Assembly (NCBI RefSeq): GCF_041228105.1
Contig: NZ_CP166097.1
Coordinates: 4,588,001-4,652,000 of the forward strand
Direction of reading: 5' to 3'
Origin: Pectobacterium aroidearum
Lineage (GTDB): Bacteria; Pseudomonadota; Gammaproteobacteria; Enterobacterales; Enterobacteriaceae
Length of the DNA stretch: 64,000 nucleotides
Each line of letters begins with the position of its first letter. The stretch's first letter is position 1. The notes beneath the pieces were generated by a model. It worked only from the letters and a program-made list of their open reading frames with translations, was not told the DNA's origin and made no database searches. The translations under genes were made by a program, and so were the position numbers. Below, piece by piece: positions 1-8,987 of this stretch.

Positions 1-87
1 AACGAAAAACGGGATTATGTTGCGACCGATATCGACTACTTCGTGTCTGGACGTACGGTGTACGGCGGCGTGAGCTATAAGTTCTGA
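1..87 (+). CDS. Outer-membrane beta-barrel protein, 3' end only
   Basis: The window opens inside a gene; the last 28 codons read in frame 1 to a TGA at 85-87. The tail alternates polar and aromatic residues and ends YGGVSYKF, with a terminal phenylalanine, the usual C-terminal strand signature recognised by the BAM complex in outer-membrane barrels. A TonB-dependent siderophore receptor is one candidate because a siderophore-type phosphopantetheinyl transferase follows, but a porin is equally possible from this fragment. The specific protein cannot be named. Confidence 0.6.
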   Translation, partial: NEKRDYVATDIDYFVSGRTVYGGVSYKF

Positions 88-116
88 TGCCAATACGTTC
101 TGATGAATAGATCCAA

Positions 117-138
117 GCCCGCTCACGCGGGCTTTTTT
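117..138 (+). terminator. Rho-independent terminator after the outer-membrane gene
   Basis: A perfect 6-bp GC stem (GCCCGC/GCGGGC) with a TCAC loop is followed by six T residues at 133-138. It lies 30 bp after the stop of the upstream gene and its T tract touches the 3' end of the convergent entD-like gene. Confidence 0.85.
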
Positions 139-871
139 AGCAGCAGATAAAGGTAGTGACGTCGTACTCTCTTAGCAGATACGCCCCTTTAAAACGGCGT
201 CCAGCGTAAAACGTCGGCGTCAGATCGGTCAGCAGTTCCAGCTCAAACTCGCGTTTGGTGATATCCAGCGCCACCAGTCTGGCATCCAGAAAATCAAAGT
301 AGTGCCGAACCTGCGGATAAAGCGCCTTAAACAGACTCTCTTTCGCTGAGAAACTTACCGTCAGCAAGCAGCAGAACGACTCCTCACGCTCCTGAAACCA
401 CTGGAATTCCTCGTCGCCAATGATGCCAGGCCACAGCGATTGCGCACGCTCATCGGATATGAATCCTTCAATATCAACACCCACACACGATAGCGCCTCG
501 ATACGCAAATGCGCAGCACAGAGCACGCTGTCTTTGTTATGGCTGAGCGAACCAGCGACATTTTCCGGCCACTGTGGCGAACGATCTTCCGCACTGCACA
601 GCACGAAATCAGGATGATCCAATTTATTCAACACGTGTCTGGCAAGATAGCGCCCAGCCAGAAATTCGGCACGCCGTTTCGGCACTGCACGCGCTAACGC
701 ATCAGGGAAAGGGATGTTCAACGCAGCAAACAGCGCGTCGTCATAAGCAGATACATGAAAATGGCAGCGAGCAGTAATACCTGGGTAGGTGGCACCGTCC
801 GTTGCCCGTGGAAAAGTAATCCATTCAACATCATCAATAAAAGCAGAAAGCATGTCACTCCACTCAGGCAA
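137..871 (-). CDS. entD: EntD-type 4'-phosphopantetheinyl transferase
   Basis: Sfp/EntD-family enzyme that transfers 4'-phosphopantetheine from CoA to carrier domains of non-ribosomal peptide synthetases, typically for catecholate siderophores. The 244-residue protein has the family motifs in order: an arginine-rich RRAEFLAGR segment near 66-74, GSLSHNKD near 108-114, GVDIEGF near 131 (acidic metal ligands D133 and E135) and FSAKESLFK near 174 (E178, K182). Length is close to the family norm. It converges on an outer-membrane gene, reminiscent of the receptor/entD pairing at the E. coli ent locus, although no synthetase gene is in this window. Other carrier-protein targets (phytotoxins, other peptides) are possible. 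Confidence 0.85.
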   Translation of the reverse strand: MPEWSDMLSAFIDDVEWITFPRATDGATYPGITARCHFHVSAYDDALFAALNIPFPDALARAVPKRRAEFLAGRYLARHVLNKLDHPDFVLCSAEDRSPQWPENVAGSLSHNKDSVLCAAHLRIEALSCVGVDIEGFISDERAQSLWPGIIGDEEFQWFQEREESFCCLLTVSFSAKESLFKALYPQVRHYFDFLDARLVALDITKREFELELLTDLTPTFYAGRRFKGAYLLREYDVTTFICC

Positions 872-941
872 GCATGTCGCACCCGCATTCGCTACACGCT
901 GCGTAGATCACGCTTAAGCCCTAAATAATGTAGGGTTTTAA

Positions 942-970
942 ACGAACAATGGGCGACTTTCGCCGCCCAT
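942..970 (-). terminator. Terminator downstream of the nucleoside transporter
   Basis: Inverted repeat ATGGGCG (949-955) and CGCCCAT (964-970) with an 8-nt loop. Read on the minus strand it is followed by a T-rich stretch (TTGTTCGTTT). It sits about 65 bp after the stop of the minus-strand transporter gene. Confidence 0.65.
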
Positions 971-1035
971 CACCTCGCAACTGCAAGAATGCCTGGTTAC
1001 ATTTACAAGGTCCGGTACTGCATAGTCAACAAGGA

Positions 1036-2313
1036 CTACAGAGACAAAAAGAACCCTGCGATGCAGGCGCTCATCAGGTTAGAAAGCGTACCTGCCGCGA
1101 CCGCCTTCAAACCCAAACGGGCAATATCCTGACGCCGACTCGGTGCCATACTGCCCAAACCTCCAATAAGGATAGCAATAGACGAAAGGTTAGCAAAGCC
1201 GCACAGCGCGAACGAAATCACAGCTTTGGTATGATCCGACAGAACCTGCAAGCCCGCAGCAGCAACCACATCATCCGCTTTCAGGTACTCGCTGAAATTC
1301 ATGTAAGCGACGAACTCGTTAACGATCAGCTTTTGCCCAATAAACGACCCCGCTACCGTTGCTTCATGCCACGGTACGCCGATTAAGAAGGCAACAGGTG
1401 AGAATATCCACCCCAGCATCAATTCCATTGACAGTTGCGGGTAATCAAACCAGCCACCGATACCACCCAGAATGCCATTAAGAAGAGCAATCAAAGCGAC
1501 AAAAGCCAGCAACATCGCGCCCACATTCAGCGCCAGTTGCATACCGGACGCCGCACCGCTTGCCGCTGCATCAATGACGTTAGCCGGGCGATCGTCTTCA
1601 TCAACAAACCCAACCATCTCGTCATGATCGTGCGTTTTTTCCGTTTCCGGCACCATCAGTTTGGCAAATAGCAATCCACCCGGCGCAGCCATGAAGGAAG
1701 CCGCAATCAGATAGTCCAGCGGCACGCCCATCTGGGCATAGCCTGCCATCACAGACCCCGCAATGGAGGCTAATCCGCCGCACATCACCGCAAACAGCTC
1801 TGAACGCGTCATGTTGGCGATATACGGACGAACCACCAAGGGTGCTTCTGTTTGGCCGACAAAAATATTAGCCGTGGCAGAGAGCGACTCAGTACGGGAC
1901 GTTCCCAACAGTTTCTGCAACCCACCGCCTAATAAACGGATGACCCACTGCATCACCCCCATGTAGTACAGTACCGCTACAAGGGAAGAGAAAAAGACGA
2001 TGATCGGTAATACACGGAATGCGAAAACAAACCCGCCACCGCCGAAGATTTCGAACATTTTGTCGGAAACCAGACCGCCAAAAATGAATGAAACCCCTTG
2101 GTTTCCGTAGGCGATAACGTTTGCTACACCGCCCGTCAATCCCTCCAGAATTTTGCGTCCTACTGGCACATACAGCACCAACGCACCGATACCAATCTGA
2201 ATAACGAAAGCACCAACTACGGTGCGCAATCTGATCGCTTTACGATTACTGGACAAAATAACCGCGAAAAAAATCAGAACAAGCATGCCGATGAGACTCA
2301 TAACGAGTTGCAT
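1036..2313 (-). CDS. Concentrative nucleoside transporter (NupC/NupX family)
   Basis: Inner-membrane CNT-family symporter that imports nucleosides with a cation gradient. The 425-residue protein is almost wholly hydrophobic. It carries the family signature around residues 150-170 ([15 protein letters not shown]) and a second conserved stretch [26 protein letters not shown] in the C-terminal half, both part of the nucleoside and sodium sites in known CNT structures. A CRP-like site about 160 bp upstream fits catabolite control known for nupC-type genes. It is followed by its own hairpin and looks monocistronic. NupC, NupX and PsuT paralogues cannot be told apart by eye; length fits all of them. 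Confidence 0.85.
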   Translation of the reverse strand: MQLVMSLIGMLVLIFFAVILSSNRKAIRLRTVVGAFVIQIGIGALVLYVPVGRKILEGLTGGVANVIAYGNQGVSFIFGGLVSDKMFEIFGGGGFVFAFRVLPIIVFFSSLVAVLYYMGVMQWVIRLLGGGLQKLLGTSRTESLSATANIFVGQTEAPLVVRPYIANMTRSELFAVMCGGLASIAGSVMAGYAQMGVPLDYLIAASFMAAPGGLLFAKLMVPETEKTHDHDEMVGFVDEDDRPANVIDAAASGAASGMQLALNVGAMLLAFVALIALLNGILGGIGGWFDYPQLSMELMLGWIFSPVAFLIGVPWHEATVAGSFIGQKLIVNEFVAYMNFSEYLKADDVVAAAGLQVLSDHTKAVISFALCGFANLSSIAILIGGLGSMAPSRRQDIARLGLKAVAAGTLSNLMSACIAGFFLSL

Positions 2314-2472
2314 GTGCAGTTCCCTATAACGCGTGAAAAAAGTGAAAGCATAATAAAAATCATTTCGCCAGAGCAGTAAGCACGTGCTGGCGAGCCGATT
2401 ATAAAGAGTGGCCCGAAAAGGTCGCTAATTTATGTCACAAATACATACAACATCGAACAGTCCAAAACACCA

Positions 2473-2494
2473 AAAAGTGATCTGTATCACAATT
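2473..2494 (-). promoter_or_regulatory. CRP-like binding site
   Basis: The core GTGA-TCTGTA-TCAC at 2477-2490, flanked by A and T runs, matches the CRP consensus TGTGA-N6-TCACA at nearly all positions. It lies about 160 bp upstream of the nucleoside transporter start, the only gene transcribed away from it. Confidence 0.7.
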
Positions 2495-2544
2495 TAATGG
2501 TTGGTATATGAAATCAAGATGACTGTTCTGTCTGTTGTTGCACA

Positions 2545-2581
2545 GAAATAAGAGAAAAACGGAAGCAAACAGAAGCTTCCG
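2545..2581 (-). terminator. Rho-independent terminator after yjjV
   Basis: A 7-bp stem (CGGAAGC 2560-2566, GCTTCCG 2575-2581). On the minus strand it is followed directly by GTTTTTCTCTTATTT. It sits 37 bp past the yjjV stop. Confidence 0.85.
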
Positions 2582-2617
2582 CGTTAGAGGAATAGTGTCG
2601 GCATAACGGTAGCGGTG

Positions 2618-3448
2618 TTATGTCGGAGTGAGCCGTCCAAATAGCCTGAACGAATTTTGCCAGAGCGCCTCGGCAATCTCCTCAGGCGATTCTGAACGTA
2701 GCTCACACAGCGTGTGAAACGCACACGAAATGCGCTCGGGTCGGTTTGGCTGCCCTTGATAACCACTCATCGGCATATCGGGTGCATCCGTTTCCAGCAG
2801 CAGGCGATCTAACGGCAGCTGCGCAATCGCCTGACGCGTTTTATTCGCCCTGTCATAGGTAATGGTTCCCCCGACGCCGATGTAATAACCCAGTCGGATA
2901 AAGGCCTGCGCCTGCGCCAGACTGCCCGCAAACCCGTGAACCACACCGGTACGCGGCACGTCGATACGACGGAGCAATTGCGCCAGCCTGTCGTGGCTGC
3001 GCCGCGAGTGCAGGATCGTCGGGAGATCGTATTTTTTCGCCAGCCGAAGCTGAGCTTCAAGGAAGGTAAGCTGTCGCTCGAACTGTGGTTCCGGCATGTA
3101 GAGATCCAACCCAATCTCACCGACCGCGACCAGTCTGGCAGGCTGTTGCCGCAGTTCGTCTTCCAGACGAATCAGGTCATCTTCCTGATGCTCGGCGATA
3201 TAAAGCGGATGGAGGCCTAGCGCAGCATAAAGCGATGGGTAAGTACGAGCGAGCATCAACACGCGTTCGAAATGCTGGGAAGCCACGGCGGGAATAATGA
3301 TGCGCTCAACCCCTGCGTCTTGCGCCAGACGTAAGCTTTCCAGTGCATCATCGTAAAAGAGGGGAAAATCGAAATGACAGTGGGTGTCGATAAAACGGTA
3401 TCGTTCAGAAGGCACGTCGCTTCTCTCCGTCAAGATTAAGTCCACCAA
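2618..3448 (-). CDS. yjjV: TatD-family metal-dependent hydrolase YjjV
   Basis: Cytoplasmic TIM-barrel metal-dependent deoxyribonuclease/hydrolase of the TatD family. The metal-binding motif FIDTHCHFDF is near residues 19-28, with further ligands in VAVGEIGLDLY (E in the barrel), LHSRRSH, VVHGFAG and the C-terminal LLLETDAPDMP. Length 276 aa is about 15 longer than E. coli YjjV, so the true start may be slightly downstream. Gene order prfC-osmY-ytjA-(small gene)-yjjV follows E. coli prfC-osmY-ytjA-yjjU-yjjV; yjjU is missing here. Function in vivo is not well defined for the family. Confidence 0.88.
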   Translation of the reverse strand: MVDLILTERSDVPSERYRFIDTHCHFDFPLFYDDALESLRLAQDAGVERIIIPAVASQHFERVLMLARTYPSLYAALGLHPLYIAEHQEDDLIRLEDELRQQPARLVAVGEIGLDLYMPEPQFERQLTFLEAQLRLAKKYDLPTILHSRRSHDRLAQLLRRIDVPRTGVVHGFAGSLAQAQAFIRLGYYIGVGGTITYDRANKTRQAIAQLPLDRLLLETDAPDMPMSGYQGQPNRPERISCAFHTLCELRSESPEEIAEALWQNSFRLFGRLTPT

Positions 3449-3529
3449 GATGAAGCAACCTAATCGACGGCCAAGTAATATCCTGCCAAAGCATCATGGC
3501 AGAATAGGACTTGTCGTTGCGGTAACGCC

Positions 3530-3718
3530 TCAGTGTAGCGTGGTTTTCTCTGAGGATACCTCTTCGTGCGCCTTTCCGTAACCCTCTTGCAATACGCCGG
3601 ACAAGTAATCGTTACTCCCTTCCAGCCAGGCGCAATCGCTGTCAAACCAATCGGCCCACAGCGCCAGAAAATTCCCTTTCCACTGTTTCCATTTGCCAAC
3701 AACGATATCGCTATTCAT
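3530..3718 (-). CDS. CsbD-like small stress protein
   Basis: 62-residue hydrophilic, tryptophan-rich protein of the CsbD/YjbJ type. The sequence begins MNSDIVVGKWKQWKGNF, matching the family pattern of a WKQ-KG motif near the N terminus followed by a repeated LEG..D.L.G..QE.YG segment (residues 32-48 here). The ATG at 3718 is chosen because an AGGAGG Shine-Dalgarno sequence lies 6 bp upstream; a second ATG immediately before it (3721) would leave only 3 bp. CsbD homologues are general-stress proteins of unknown mechanism, often among the most abundant transcripts in stationary phase. It lies between ytjA and yjjV where E. coli has yjjU, in line with the stress-linked osmY next door. Confidence 0.75.
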   Translation of the reverse strand: MNSDIVVGKWKQWKGNFLALWADWFDSDCAWLEGSNDYLSGVLQEGYGKAHEEVSSEKTTLH

Positions 3719-3782
3719 CATAAACCTCCTGATAAACTGTCGAAATGCAGCAAATACGCGAACAGTGTGCCGGTAAAATGTG

Positions 3783-3803
3783 ACAGCCGCGTGGCGCGGC
3801 TGT
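3783..3803 (-). terminator. Hairpin between ytjA and the csbD-like gene
   Basis: Perfect 9-bp stem ACAGCCGCG/CGCGGCTGT with a 3-nt loop. On the minus strand it is followed by CACATTTTAC. It is probably a terminator or attenuator for ytjA transcription; the T tract is short. Confidence 0.6.
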
Positions 3804-3842
3804 GTGCTCTGTATGACATTTATTCTATAAAGAATGCGTGTG

Positions 3843-4004
3843 CTATGGCCGTTTTCGACCAGTGAACAAGCTAAGCAGAAACAGAATAATACCGACCACA
3901 AAGACGATTTTCGCCGCGCCAGCTGCCGTACCGGCCAGCCCGCCGAAACCCAGAGCTGCCGCGATAAGTGCGATAACTAAAAATATAATGCCCCAACGAA
4001 ACAT
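3843..4004 (-). CDS. ytjA: YtjA, DUF1328 small membrane protein
   Basis: 53-residue protein starting [20 protein letters not shown] and ending in the basic tail GRKRP. It has two hydrophobic segments (about residues 4-24 and 31-47) separated by a small Gly/Ala-rich turn, the standard form of the DUF1328/YtjA inner-membrane family. An AAGGAG ribosome-binding site precedes the ATG. It lies directly downstream of osmY as in E. coli, and the family is commonly induced with osmY under osmotic or stationary-phase stress. Molecular function is unknown. Confidence 0.85.
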   Translation of the reverse strand: MFRWGIIFLVIALIAAALGFGGLAGTAAGAAKIVFVVGIILFLLSLFTGRKRP

Positions 4005-4111
4005 ACGCTCTCCTTACCAGACAAAATTAAAAATCATGGTGGTCATCCTGACGCACTTCTTGCGTCCTGACTGCGTATCCACAGATGGTGTTTTATTATG
4101 CGGATTAGGTA

Positions 4112-4137
4112 GGGTTATCCGCTATGACGGATAACCC
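4112..4137 (-). terminator. Hairpin downstream of osmY
   Basis: Perfect 10-bp inverted repeat GGGTTATCCG/CGGATAACCC with a 6-nt loop, 16 bp after the osmY stop. No strong T tract follows on the minus strand, so partial termination or mRNA 3'-end protection before ytjA is as likely as full termination. Confidence 0.55.
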
Positions 4138-4152
4138 CGTTTGAAATGACGA

Positions 4153-4761
4153 TTATTTAACGGTCAGGTCGTTTTTAACGCTTTTCACGCCGTCAACGGC
4201 CTTCGCAATACTTTCTGCACGATCGGACTGCGCTTTGTTGTCGACTTCACCGCTCAACAGCACAACACCTTCCTGCGTTTCGACTTTCACTTTGCGAGAC
4301 GGAACAATGTCATCCGCCAGCAGTTTCGCCTTAATCGTGCTGGTCACCACCGCATCATCGGCATAAGCGCCAACCGACTGTGATTGATTATCTTTAACCT
4401 GCAGTTTGTCGCTGACGGATTGGACGCCCTCAACCTGAGTGGCAATTTCCACCGCCCGGGTGCTCAGTGCCTGACTACCGACAAAGCCGCTGAGTGTGAC
4501 GACACCCTTTGACGTTTCAACGGAAATGTCGCTGCTGGTAATGGATTTATCTTCCAGCAACGCACTCTTCACTTTTGCTGTGATAGCGCTGTCACTCATG
4601 TAGCCAGAGGCTTTATTGGCGGAGCTATCGATTTTTGCACCAGTTGTATCCGCGATACGTTCTACTTTCTGCCCTAATGTTTCTTCCGCCATGGCACCGC
4701 CAGCCAGAATCGAACTCAGAGCAACTACGATCAGCGATTTTGTCAATGTGGTCTTTTTCAT
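4153..4761 (-). CDS. osmY: Osmotically induced periplasmic protein OsmY
   Basis: Periplasmic protein with a Sec signal peptide (KK n-region, hydrophobic core, AMA cleavage site near residue 25) and two BON domains, about residues 56-121 and 135-202. Each has the family's conserved central glycine in VVTLSGFV and VVLLSGEV. Length 202 aa matches E. coli OsmY (201). BON domains bind phospholipid; OsmY acts as a periplasmic chaperone and envelope stress factor and is a classical RpoS/osmotic target. The long 504-bp upstream gap shared with prfC gives room for complex control. Confidence 0.95.
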   Translation of the reverse strand: MKKTTLTKSLIVVALSSILAGGAMAEETLGQKVERIADTTGAKIDSSANKASGYMSDSAITAKVKSALLEDKSITSSDISVETSKGVVTLSGFVGSQALSTRAVEIATQVEGVQSVSDKLQVKDNQSQSVGAYADDAVVTSTIKAKLLADDIVPSRKVKVETQEGVVLLSGEVDNKAQSDRAESIAKAVDGVKSVKNDLTVK

Positions 4762-4959
4762 CGATGTCTTCCTTCTTATGCTTTTCTCTAAACCCGAAAC
4801 AATCTATTCGAGTCACATTAACGCCTGCACCGTCATCAGCAAATCAAGGTGATAATGACGTGACCAATGCTCCGATAATTCCCTCTTCTTGCATAAAAAA
4901 ATCAGAGCATTGAATTGCAAAAGCGAAACAAATCAAAACAATGAACCAACTTGCATTGT

Positions 4960-5001
4960 GTTAACAGTTGAACAAGCTAACTCAGTTAACACGTTGTTAA
5001 C
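4960..5001. promoter_or_regulatory. Cluster of three GTTAAC palindromes in the osmY-prfC gap
   Basis: Three copies of the hexamer palindrome GTTAAC start at 4960, 4985 and 4996, with a partial match (GCTAAC) near 4976, in the AT-rich gap 200-240 bp upstream of osmY. The spacing of 11 bp between the last two puts them on the same helix face. The rest of the 504-bp gap holds only the prfC terminator. A regulator binding here is a guess. Confidence 0.35.
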
Positions 5002-5129
5002 TATAGCCCACAGAATGGAAAATCACAGGGGAACAAAGGAATATGTACAGCAATTCAGATTTGTCTGTTGCACCGAGGCAGGAGATCGCGCAGGGAAAAA
5101 TAAAAATATAAGATATTGATTTTTAGATG

Positions 5130-5184
5130 TTTTAAAAATAAAAACACCCGGCATTATTGGCCTAAAACCAAACATAACCGGGTG
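5130..5184 (-). terminator. Rho-independent terminator of prfC
   Basis: CACCCGG (5145-5151) pairs with CCGGGTG (5178-5184), extended by an inner TTGG/CCAA pairing. On the minus strand it is followed by a run equivalent to TTTTTATTTTTAAA (complement of 5131-5144). It lies about 80 bp past the prfC stop. Confidence 0.8.
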
Positions 5185-5265
5185 ATGATTATTTTAACAA
5201 TGTGGTCACGATGTAAACACCACAGCCACGTTTATTTTCGTGAAACCGTGGCGTATCGAACAACA

Positions 5266-6855
5266 TTAATGCTCACGCGTTTGGTGGAACGTCACTTCTG
5301 GATAGCGTTCCCGCGTCAGGTTCAGGTTCACCATCGTTGGTGCCACATAAGCCAGGTTATCCCCGCCATCCAGCGCCAGATGCAGCTCGTTCTTACGCTT
5401 AAACTCTTCGAATTTCTTCACATCGCTGCACTCAACCCAACGCGCGGTAGAAACGTTTACCGACTCGTAAATCGCCTCAACGTTATATTCGGTTTTCAAA
5501 CGGGCAACCACCACATCAAACTGTAGTACGCCGACCGCCCCCACGATAAGATCGTTGTTGGTCAATGGACGGAATACCTGTACCGCGCCTTCCTCAGACA
5601 GCTGTACCAACCCCTTCAGCAGCTGTTTCTGCTTGAGCGGATCGCGCAGGCGGATGCGACGGAACAATTCCGGCGCAAAGTTAGGGATACCGGTGAATTT
5701 CATGTCTTCACCTTGCGTAAACGTATCGCCAATCTGGATAGTGCCGTGGTTGTGTAACCCGATGATATCGCCCGGGTAGGCTTCTTCAATATGGGAACGG
5801 TCACCCGCCATGAAGGTCAACGCATCTGAAATCACCACGTCTTTGCCCGAACGAACCTGACGCAGCTTCATGCTCTTTTCATATCTCCCGGATACCACGC
5901 GCATAAACGCCACGCGGTCACGGTGTTTCGGGTCCATGTTGGCCTGAATCTTGAATACAAAGCCGGTGAATTTCTCTTCCGCTGCCGTCACTTCGCGGGT
6001 ATCTGTTTTACGCGGCATCGGCGCAGGCGCCCAGGCAACTAACCCGTCCAGCATATGGTCAACGCCAAAGTTACCCAGCGCCGTACCAAAGAAGACCGGT
6101 GTCAGTTCGCCTGCCAGAAACGCGTCCAGCTCAAATTCGTGCGATGCCCCTTTCACCAGCTCCAGCTCTTCACGCAGCTGTGCAGCCAGCTCTTCGCCAA
6201 CAGCGGTATCCAGATCCGGGTTGTCCAGCCCTTTAACGATGCGTACTTCCTGAATCGTATGGCCTTTACCGGTCTGATACAGATAGGTTTCATCTTTATA
6301 AAGGTGGTACACGCCTTTGAACAATTTACCGCAGCCAATCGGCCAGGTAATCGGCGCACAGGCAATCTTCAGCTCGCTCTCGACTTCATCCAGCACTTCC
6401 ATCGGATCGCGGATGTCACGGTCAAGTTTGTTCATAAACGTCAGAATCGGCGTGTCACGCAGACGCGTGACTTCCATCAGCTTACGCGTACGATCTTCGA
6501 CCCCTTTTGCAGCGTCGATCACCATCAGGCAGCAGTCCACCGCCGTCAACGTACGGTAGGTATCTTCGGAGAAGTCTTCGTGCCCCGGGGTATCCAGCAG
6601 GTTAACCAGACATTCACGATAGGGGAACTGCATCACGGACGTGGTGATGGAGATACCACGCTGCTTTTCCATCTCCATCCAGTCGGATTTTGCATGCTGG
6701 TTTGAACCACGCCCTTTTACCGTACCGGCAGTCTGAATCGCCTGTCCGAACAGCAGGACCTTTTCGGTAATCGTGGTTTTACCGGCATCGGGGTGAGAAA
6801 TGATAGCGAACGTTCTTCTTTTAGAGACTTCGCGGGCGTATTCACTTGGAGACAT
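5266..6855 (-). CDS. prfC: Peptide chain release factor 3 (RF3)
   Basis: Ribosome-bound translational GTPase that recycles RF1/RF2 after termination. G1 is SHPDAGKTT near residue 20, then the switch region with [10 protein letters not shown]3 [12 protein letters not shown], and G4 FMNKLDRD, followed by EF-Tu-like beta-barrel and C-terminal domains ending FHQTREH, as in E. coli. I chose the ATG at 6855, giving 529 aa, the same length as E. coli RF3; a GTG nine codons upstream is in frame (538 aa) but neither has a strong Shine-Dalgarno sequence. It has its own terminator and is probably monocistronic. Confidence 0.95.
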   Translation of the reverse strand: MSPSEYAREVSKRRTFAIISHPDAGKTTITEKVLLFGQAIQTAGTVKGRGSNQHAKSDWMEMEKQRGISITTSVMQFPYRECLVNLLDTPGHEDFSEDTYRTLTAVDCCLMVIDAAKGVEDRTRKLMEVTRLRDTPILTFMNKLDRDIRDPMEVLDEVESELKIACAPITWPIGCGKLFKGVYHLYKDETYLYQTGKGHTIQEVRIVKGLDNPDLDTAVGEELAAQLREELELVKGASHEFELDAFLAGELTPVFFGTALGNFGVDHMLDGLVAWAPAPMPRKTDTREVTAAEEKFTGFVFKIQANMDPKHRDRVAFMRVVSGRYEKSMKLRQVRSGKDVVISDALTFMAGDRSHIEEAYPGDIIGLHNHGTIQIGDTFTQGEDMKFTGIPNFAPELFRRIRLRDPLKQKQLLKGLVQLSEEGAVQVFRPLTNNDLIVGAVGVLQFDVVVARLKTEYNVEAIYESVNVSTARWVECSDVKKFEEFKRKNELHLALDGGDNLAYVAPTMVNLNLTRERYPEVTFHQTREH

Positions 6856-7086
6856 GATTTTCAGGTTTCTTTTGTTAGCCACCCGGCGTCAGCATCAAGT
6901 CAACAACACTCCGATGTCAGATCGTCAGGCAAAGCGGAAATAAACTAAACTATAGCCGGGCATTTTCCCTGATTTAACGTGCAGACACAATCGGTGATGA
7001 CATAAACAGCAGGCGGAGCACGATGGCCTGCACTCCCTTCCATTTATCCAGTTCCGAATAGTAACAATAACATATTGAAACATTTG

Positions 7087-7114
7087 TAAAGAATCGGATT
7101 ACCGCTGCCGATAA
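7087..7114 (+). promoter_or_regulatory. Sigma28 (FliA)-type promoter of the unknown gene at 7161
   Basis: A -10 element identical to the FliA consensus, GCCGATAA (7107-7114), is preceded by TAAA (7087-7090). The spacer is 16 nt instead of the usual 15. It sits 47 bp upstream of the start codon, leaving a leader of about 40 nt. The rest of the 305-bp gap back to prfC shows no other feature. Confidence 0.6.
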
Positions 7115-7160
7115 TATTTGGGTCAATATTTAACCACTTGATCGCACTTAAGGAGAGAGT

Positions 7161-8078
7161 ATGAGCTTGTCTGTAAATAATACGGGTTATAGCAATTCTC
7201 AGGCCCAAAGCACCGCGACATCTTCGACTACAGCACAGTCAACGACAACAACAAGCAGTGATAGCATACAAATCACCGATCCGATTACCGGAAAGACGGT
7301 CACCTTCCCCAACAATATAAAAATTTCTGCGGAAGCGCTGGCGCGTTGGAAAGAGACAGTAGCCAAGGCTCCACCATCAGACCCCAAAAAAGACGAACCA
7401 TCGAAAATACCGAGAGACATCTATGCAGACCGTGACTTACTAAGGCAGACAGATACCAGTAAGCCGTATGTCAGCAATGAGTTTATGACGGTCTATATTG
7501 ATGAAATTGGCACGAACGAAATGGCTATAGAAAATTGGTCTGGTCATCTCAAAGCCGACAGTGGCATCAGTAAAGAAGCGTTTCTCGGGCTCGTTAAAAA
7601 GGCGTTATCTTCGCCACCCGAAGTCAGTCTGTGGAGCTACACCACCGATAGTATGGAGATCGCGATAACCGCCAATAAGTTAGAAACATTGAAAAATCGC
7701 TACGTTGACAGCGATTACCAGAAGAGAGCAGATCTGGATATTCAGGACTTTATAGAATATAAATCTAATGCCCTGAGTAATCTGGAAAAAAATATTCTGC
7801 AAGATGAATATCAGCGCAGCGTCGACGCGGGAGATACCGATAAGGCGAATGCTACGTTTCTGGAACTACAAAAAAACGCGGAAGGCACGTCAACAACCCA
7901 ACTTCAGCGCCAGCAAATCTTCTCGCGTGCAGCCTCAACCGATGTTTCTGCCTGGTTCGGTAGCTTTCGCGACTATATTGCTGCCTCTGACTTCGATCGC
8001 TATACCAAGAGCGAATACAATTCCATCGTCAGTGAATTCTATAATCACTGGTTAGGCTTTCAACTCGCGTTGAAATAG
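7161..8078 (+). CDS. Unknown protein, probable FliA-regulated
   Basis: 305 residues, not recognised. The first 40 residues are extremely Ser/Thr/Gln-rich and disordered-looking (SSTTAQSTTTTSS around residues 21-33), followed by a predicted mostly helical, soluble body with no transmembrane segment and no Sec signal. The segment ITDPITGKTVTFPNNIKIS (about residues 38-56) resembles a short beta hairpin. A GGAGAG ribosome-binding site supports the ATG. The upstream promoter has a perfect sigma28 -10, suggesting expression with late flagellar and chemotaxis genes; the disordered N terminus and lack of a signal would be compatible with export by a flagellar or type III route. That is inference only. 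Confidence 0.7.
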   Translation: MSLSVNNTGYSNSQAQSTATSSTTAQSTTTTSSDSIQITDPITGKTVTFPNNIKISAEALARWKETVAKAPPSDPKKDEPSKIPRDIYADRDLLRQTDTSKPYVSNEFMTVYIDEIGTNEMAIENWSGHLKADSGISKEAFLGLVKKALSSPPEVSLWSYTTDSMEIAITANKLETLKNRYVDSDYQKRADLDIQDFIEYKSNALSNLEKNILQDEYQRSVDAGDTDKANATFLELQKNAEGTSTTQLQRQQIFSRAASTDVSAWFGSFRDYIAASDFDRYTKSEYNSIVSEFYNHWLGFQLALK

Positions 8079-8080
8079 CC

Positions 8081-8107
8081 ACGCCGCCCTCCGTACAAAC
8101 ACGGCGT
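8081..8107. terminator. Hairpin between convergent genes
   Basis: ACGCCG (8081-8086) pairs with CGGCGT (8102-8107), followed on the plus strand by TTTG. It lies 3 bp past the stop of the unknown gene and could serve both it and ytjB. An outer GCCAC/GTGGC pairing may extend the structure. Confidence 0.5.
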
Positions 8108-8132
8108 TTGTTCGGGGTGGCCGTCAGGCACA

Positions 8133-8831
8133 TCAGAGGTTTTTTTCTTCTTCGTCCTTTTTCACTGTCGCGCTATCGCTCGTCCGCGTGTCGCTCCCCG
8201 CCTCATCCTCTTCTTCTTTCACGGGTGTACTCGCAGTGAGAAGATAAGGCGATTGTTGCCAACGGGTACGACGATTCTGCAACAGCGTTCGGGTCAGAAT
8301 GATGCCGATAGCCAACGACAGCAAAATCATCAGGCGCAGAATATTGGTGGTGTTGTCTACCTGTCTGGCTTCGGTCGCCAGCACATGGGTATCTAAGGTG
8401 ATACGCAGGAAGCCGATAGGACCTTCTTTCCCTTCAATCGGCTGCACCAGTTGATGGTTAAAGTAGCTACCGACCCGATTGCCATCCAGCGCCAGCCGAT
8501 CTCGCAGTTGCACCTGCTCACCGACATGCGCCACCAGCGAACCGTCCTGCTGGTACACGCCGGCATCCAGAATACGGCTGTGATCGGTAAGCTGTTTGAG
8601 GATGGTATTAATCTTTTGACTATTATCATCCACGCTGCCCATCAGCGGAGAAAGGCTGTAAGCCACCTGTCTGGACAGCGTGCGCGCCAGATCTTCAACC
8701 TGTTCAGATCGTGCCATCTGGTGACTCAAACTGAAATAGGACGCCCCTTGCATTAATACCACTAACAGAGCGAGGCAAATCAGCACAATTGCCGTGCGGT
8801 GTAGACGAAATTTCACCCGGGCGCGAACCAT
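8133..8831 (-). CDS. ytjB: YtjB/SMP family membrane protein
   Basis: 232-residue inner-membrane protein. One transmembrane helix is at the N terminus (about 12-34), followed by a periplasmic region of about 130 residues with a double-Cache-like feel (DAGVYQQDGSLVAHVGE), then a second transmembrane helix (about 165-183) and a cytoplasmic tail. Gene position, divergent from serB, matches E. coli ytjB (smp). The tail is unusually acidic and charged (VKEEEDEAGSD, KKDEEEKN) and makes the protein about 18 residues longer than the E. coli form. Function is unknown. Confidence 0.85.
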   Translation of the reverse strand: MVRARVKFRLHRTAIVLICLALLVVLMQGASYFSLSHQMARSEQVEDLARTLSRQVAYSLSPLMGSVDDNSQKINTILKQLTDHSRILDAGVYQQDGSLVAHVGEQVQLRDRLALDGNRVGSYFNHQLVQPIEGKEGPIGFLRITLDTHVLATEARQVDNTTNILRLMILLSLAIGIILTRTLLQNRRTRWQQSPYLLTASTPVKEEEDEAGSDTRTSDSATVKKDEEEKNL

Positions 8832-8987
8832 GATAATCCTTACACGATTTGGATACTTTCATGTTGCCAGAAGCGCCGACGATAGGATAGCTTGTTGCCC
8901 AGTTTTTGGAGGGATATGTTTGGTCGACGCCACATCCCTCTTTATCGCACGACTTTATCGCACTACTGCCAGCAGAGGATGTTCTCC

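Noticed and set aside
949..1386. 145-codon plus-strand frame opposite the nucleoside transporter
   Set aside because: Overlaps the terminator and the transporter; composition is that of a shadow frame.
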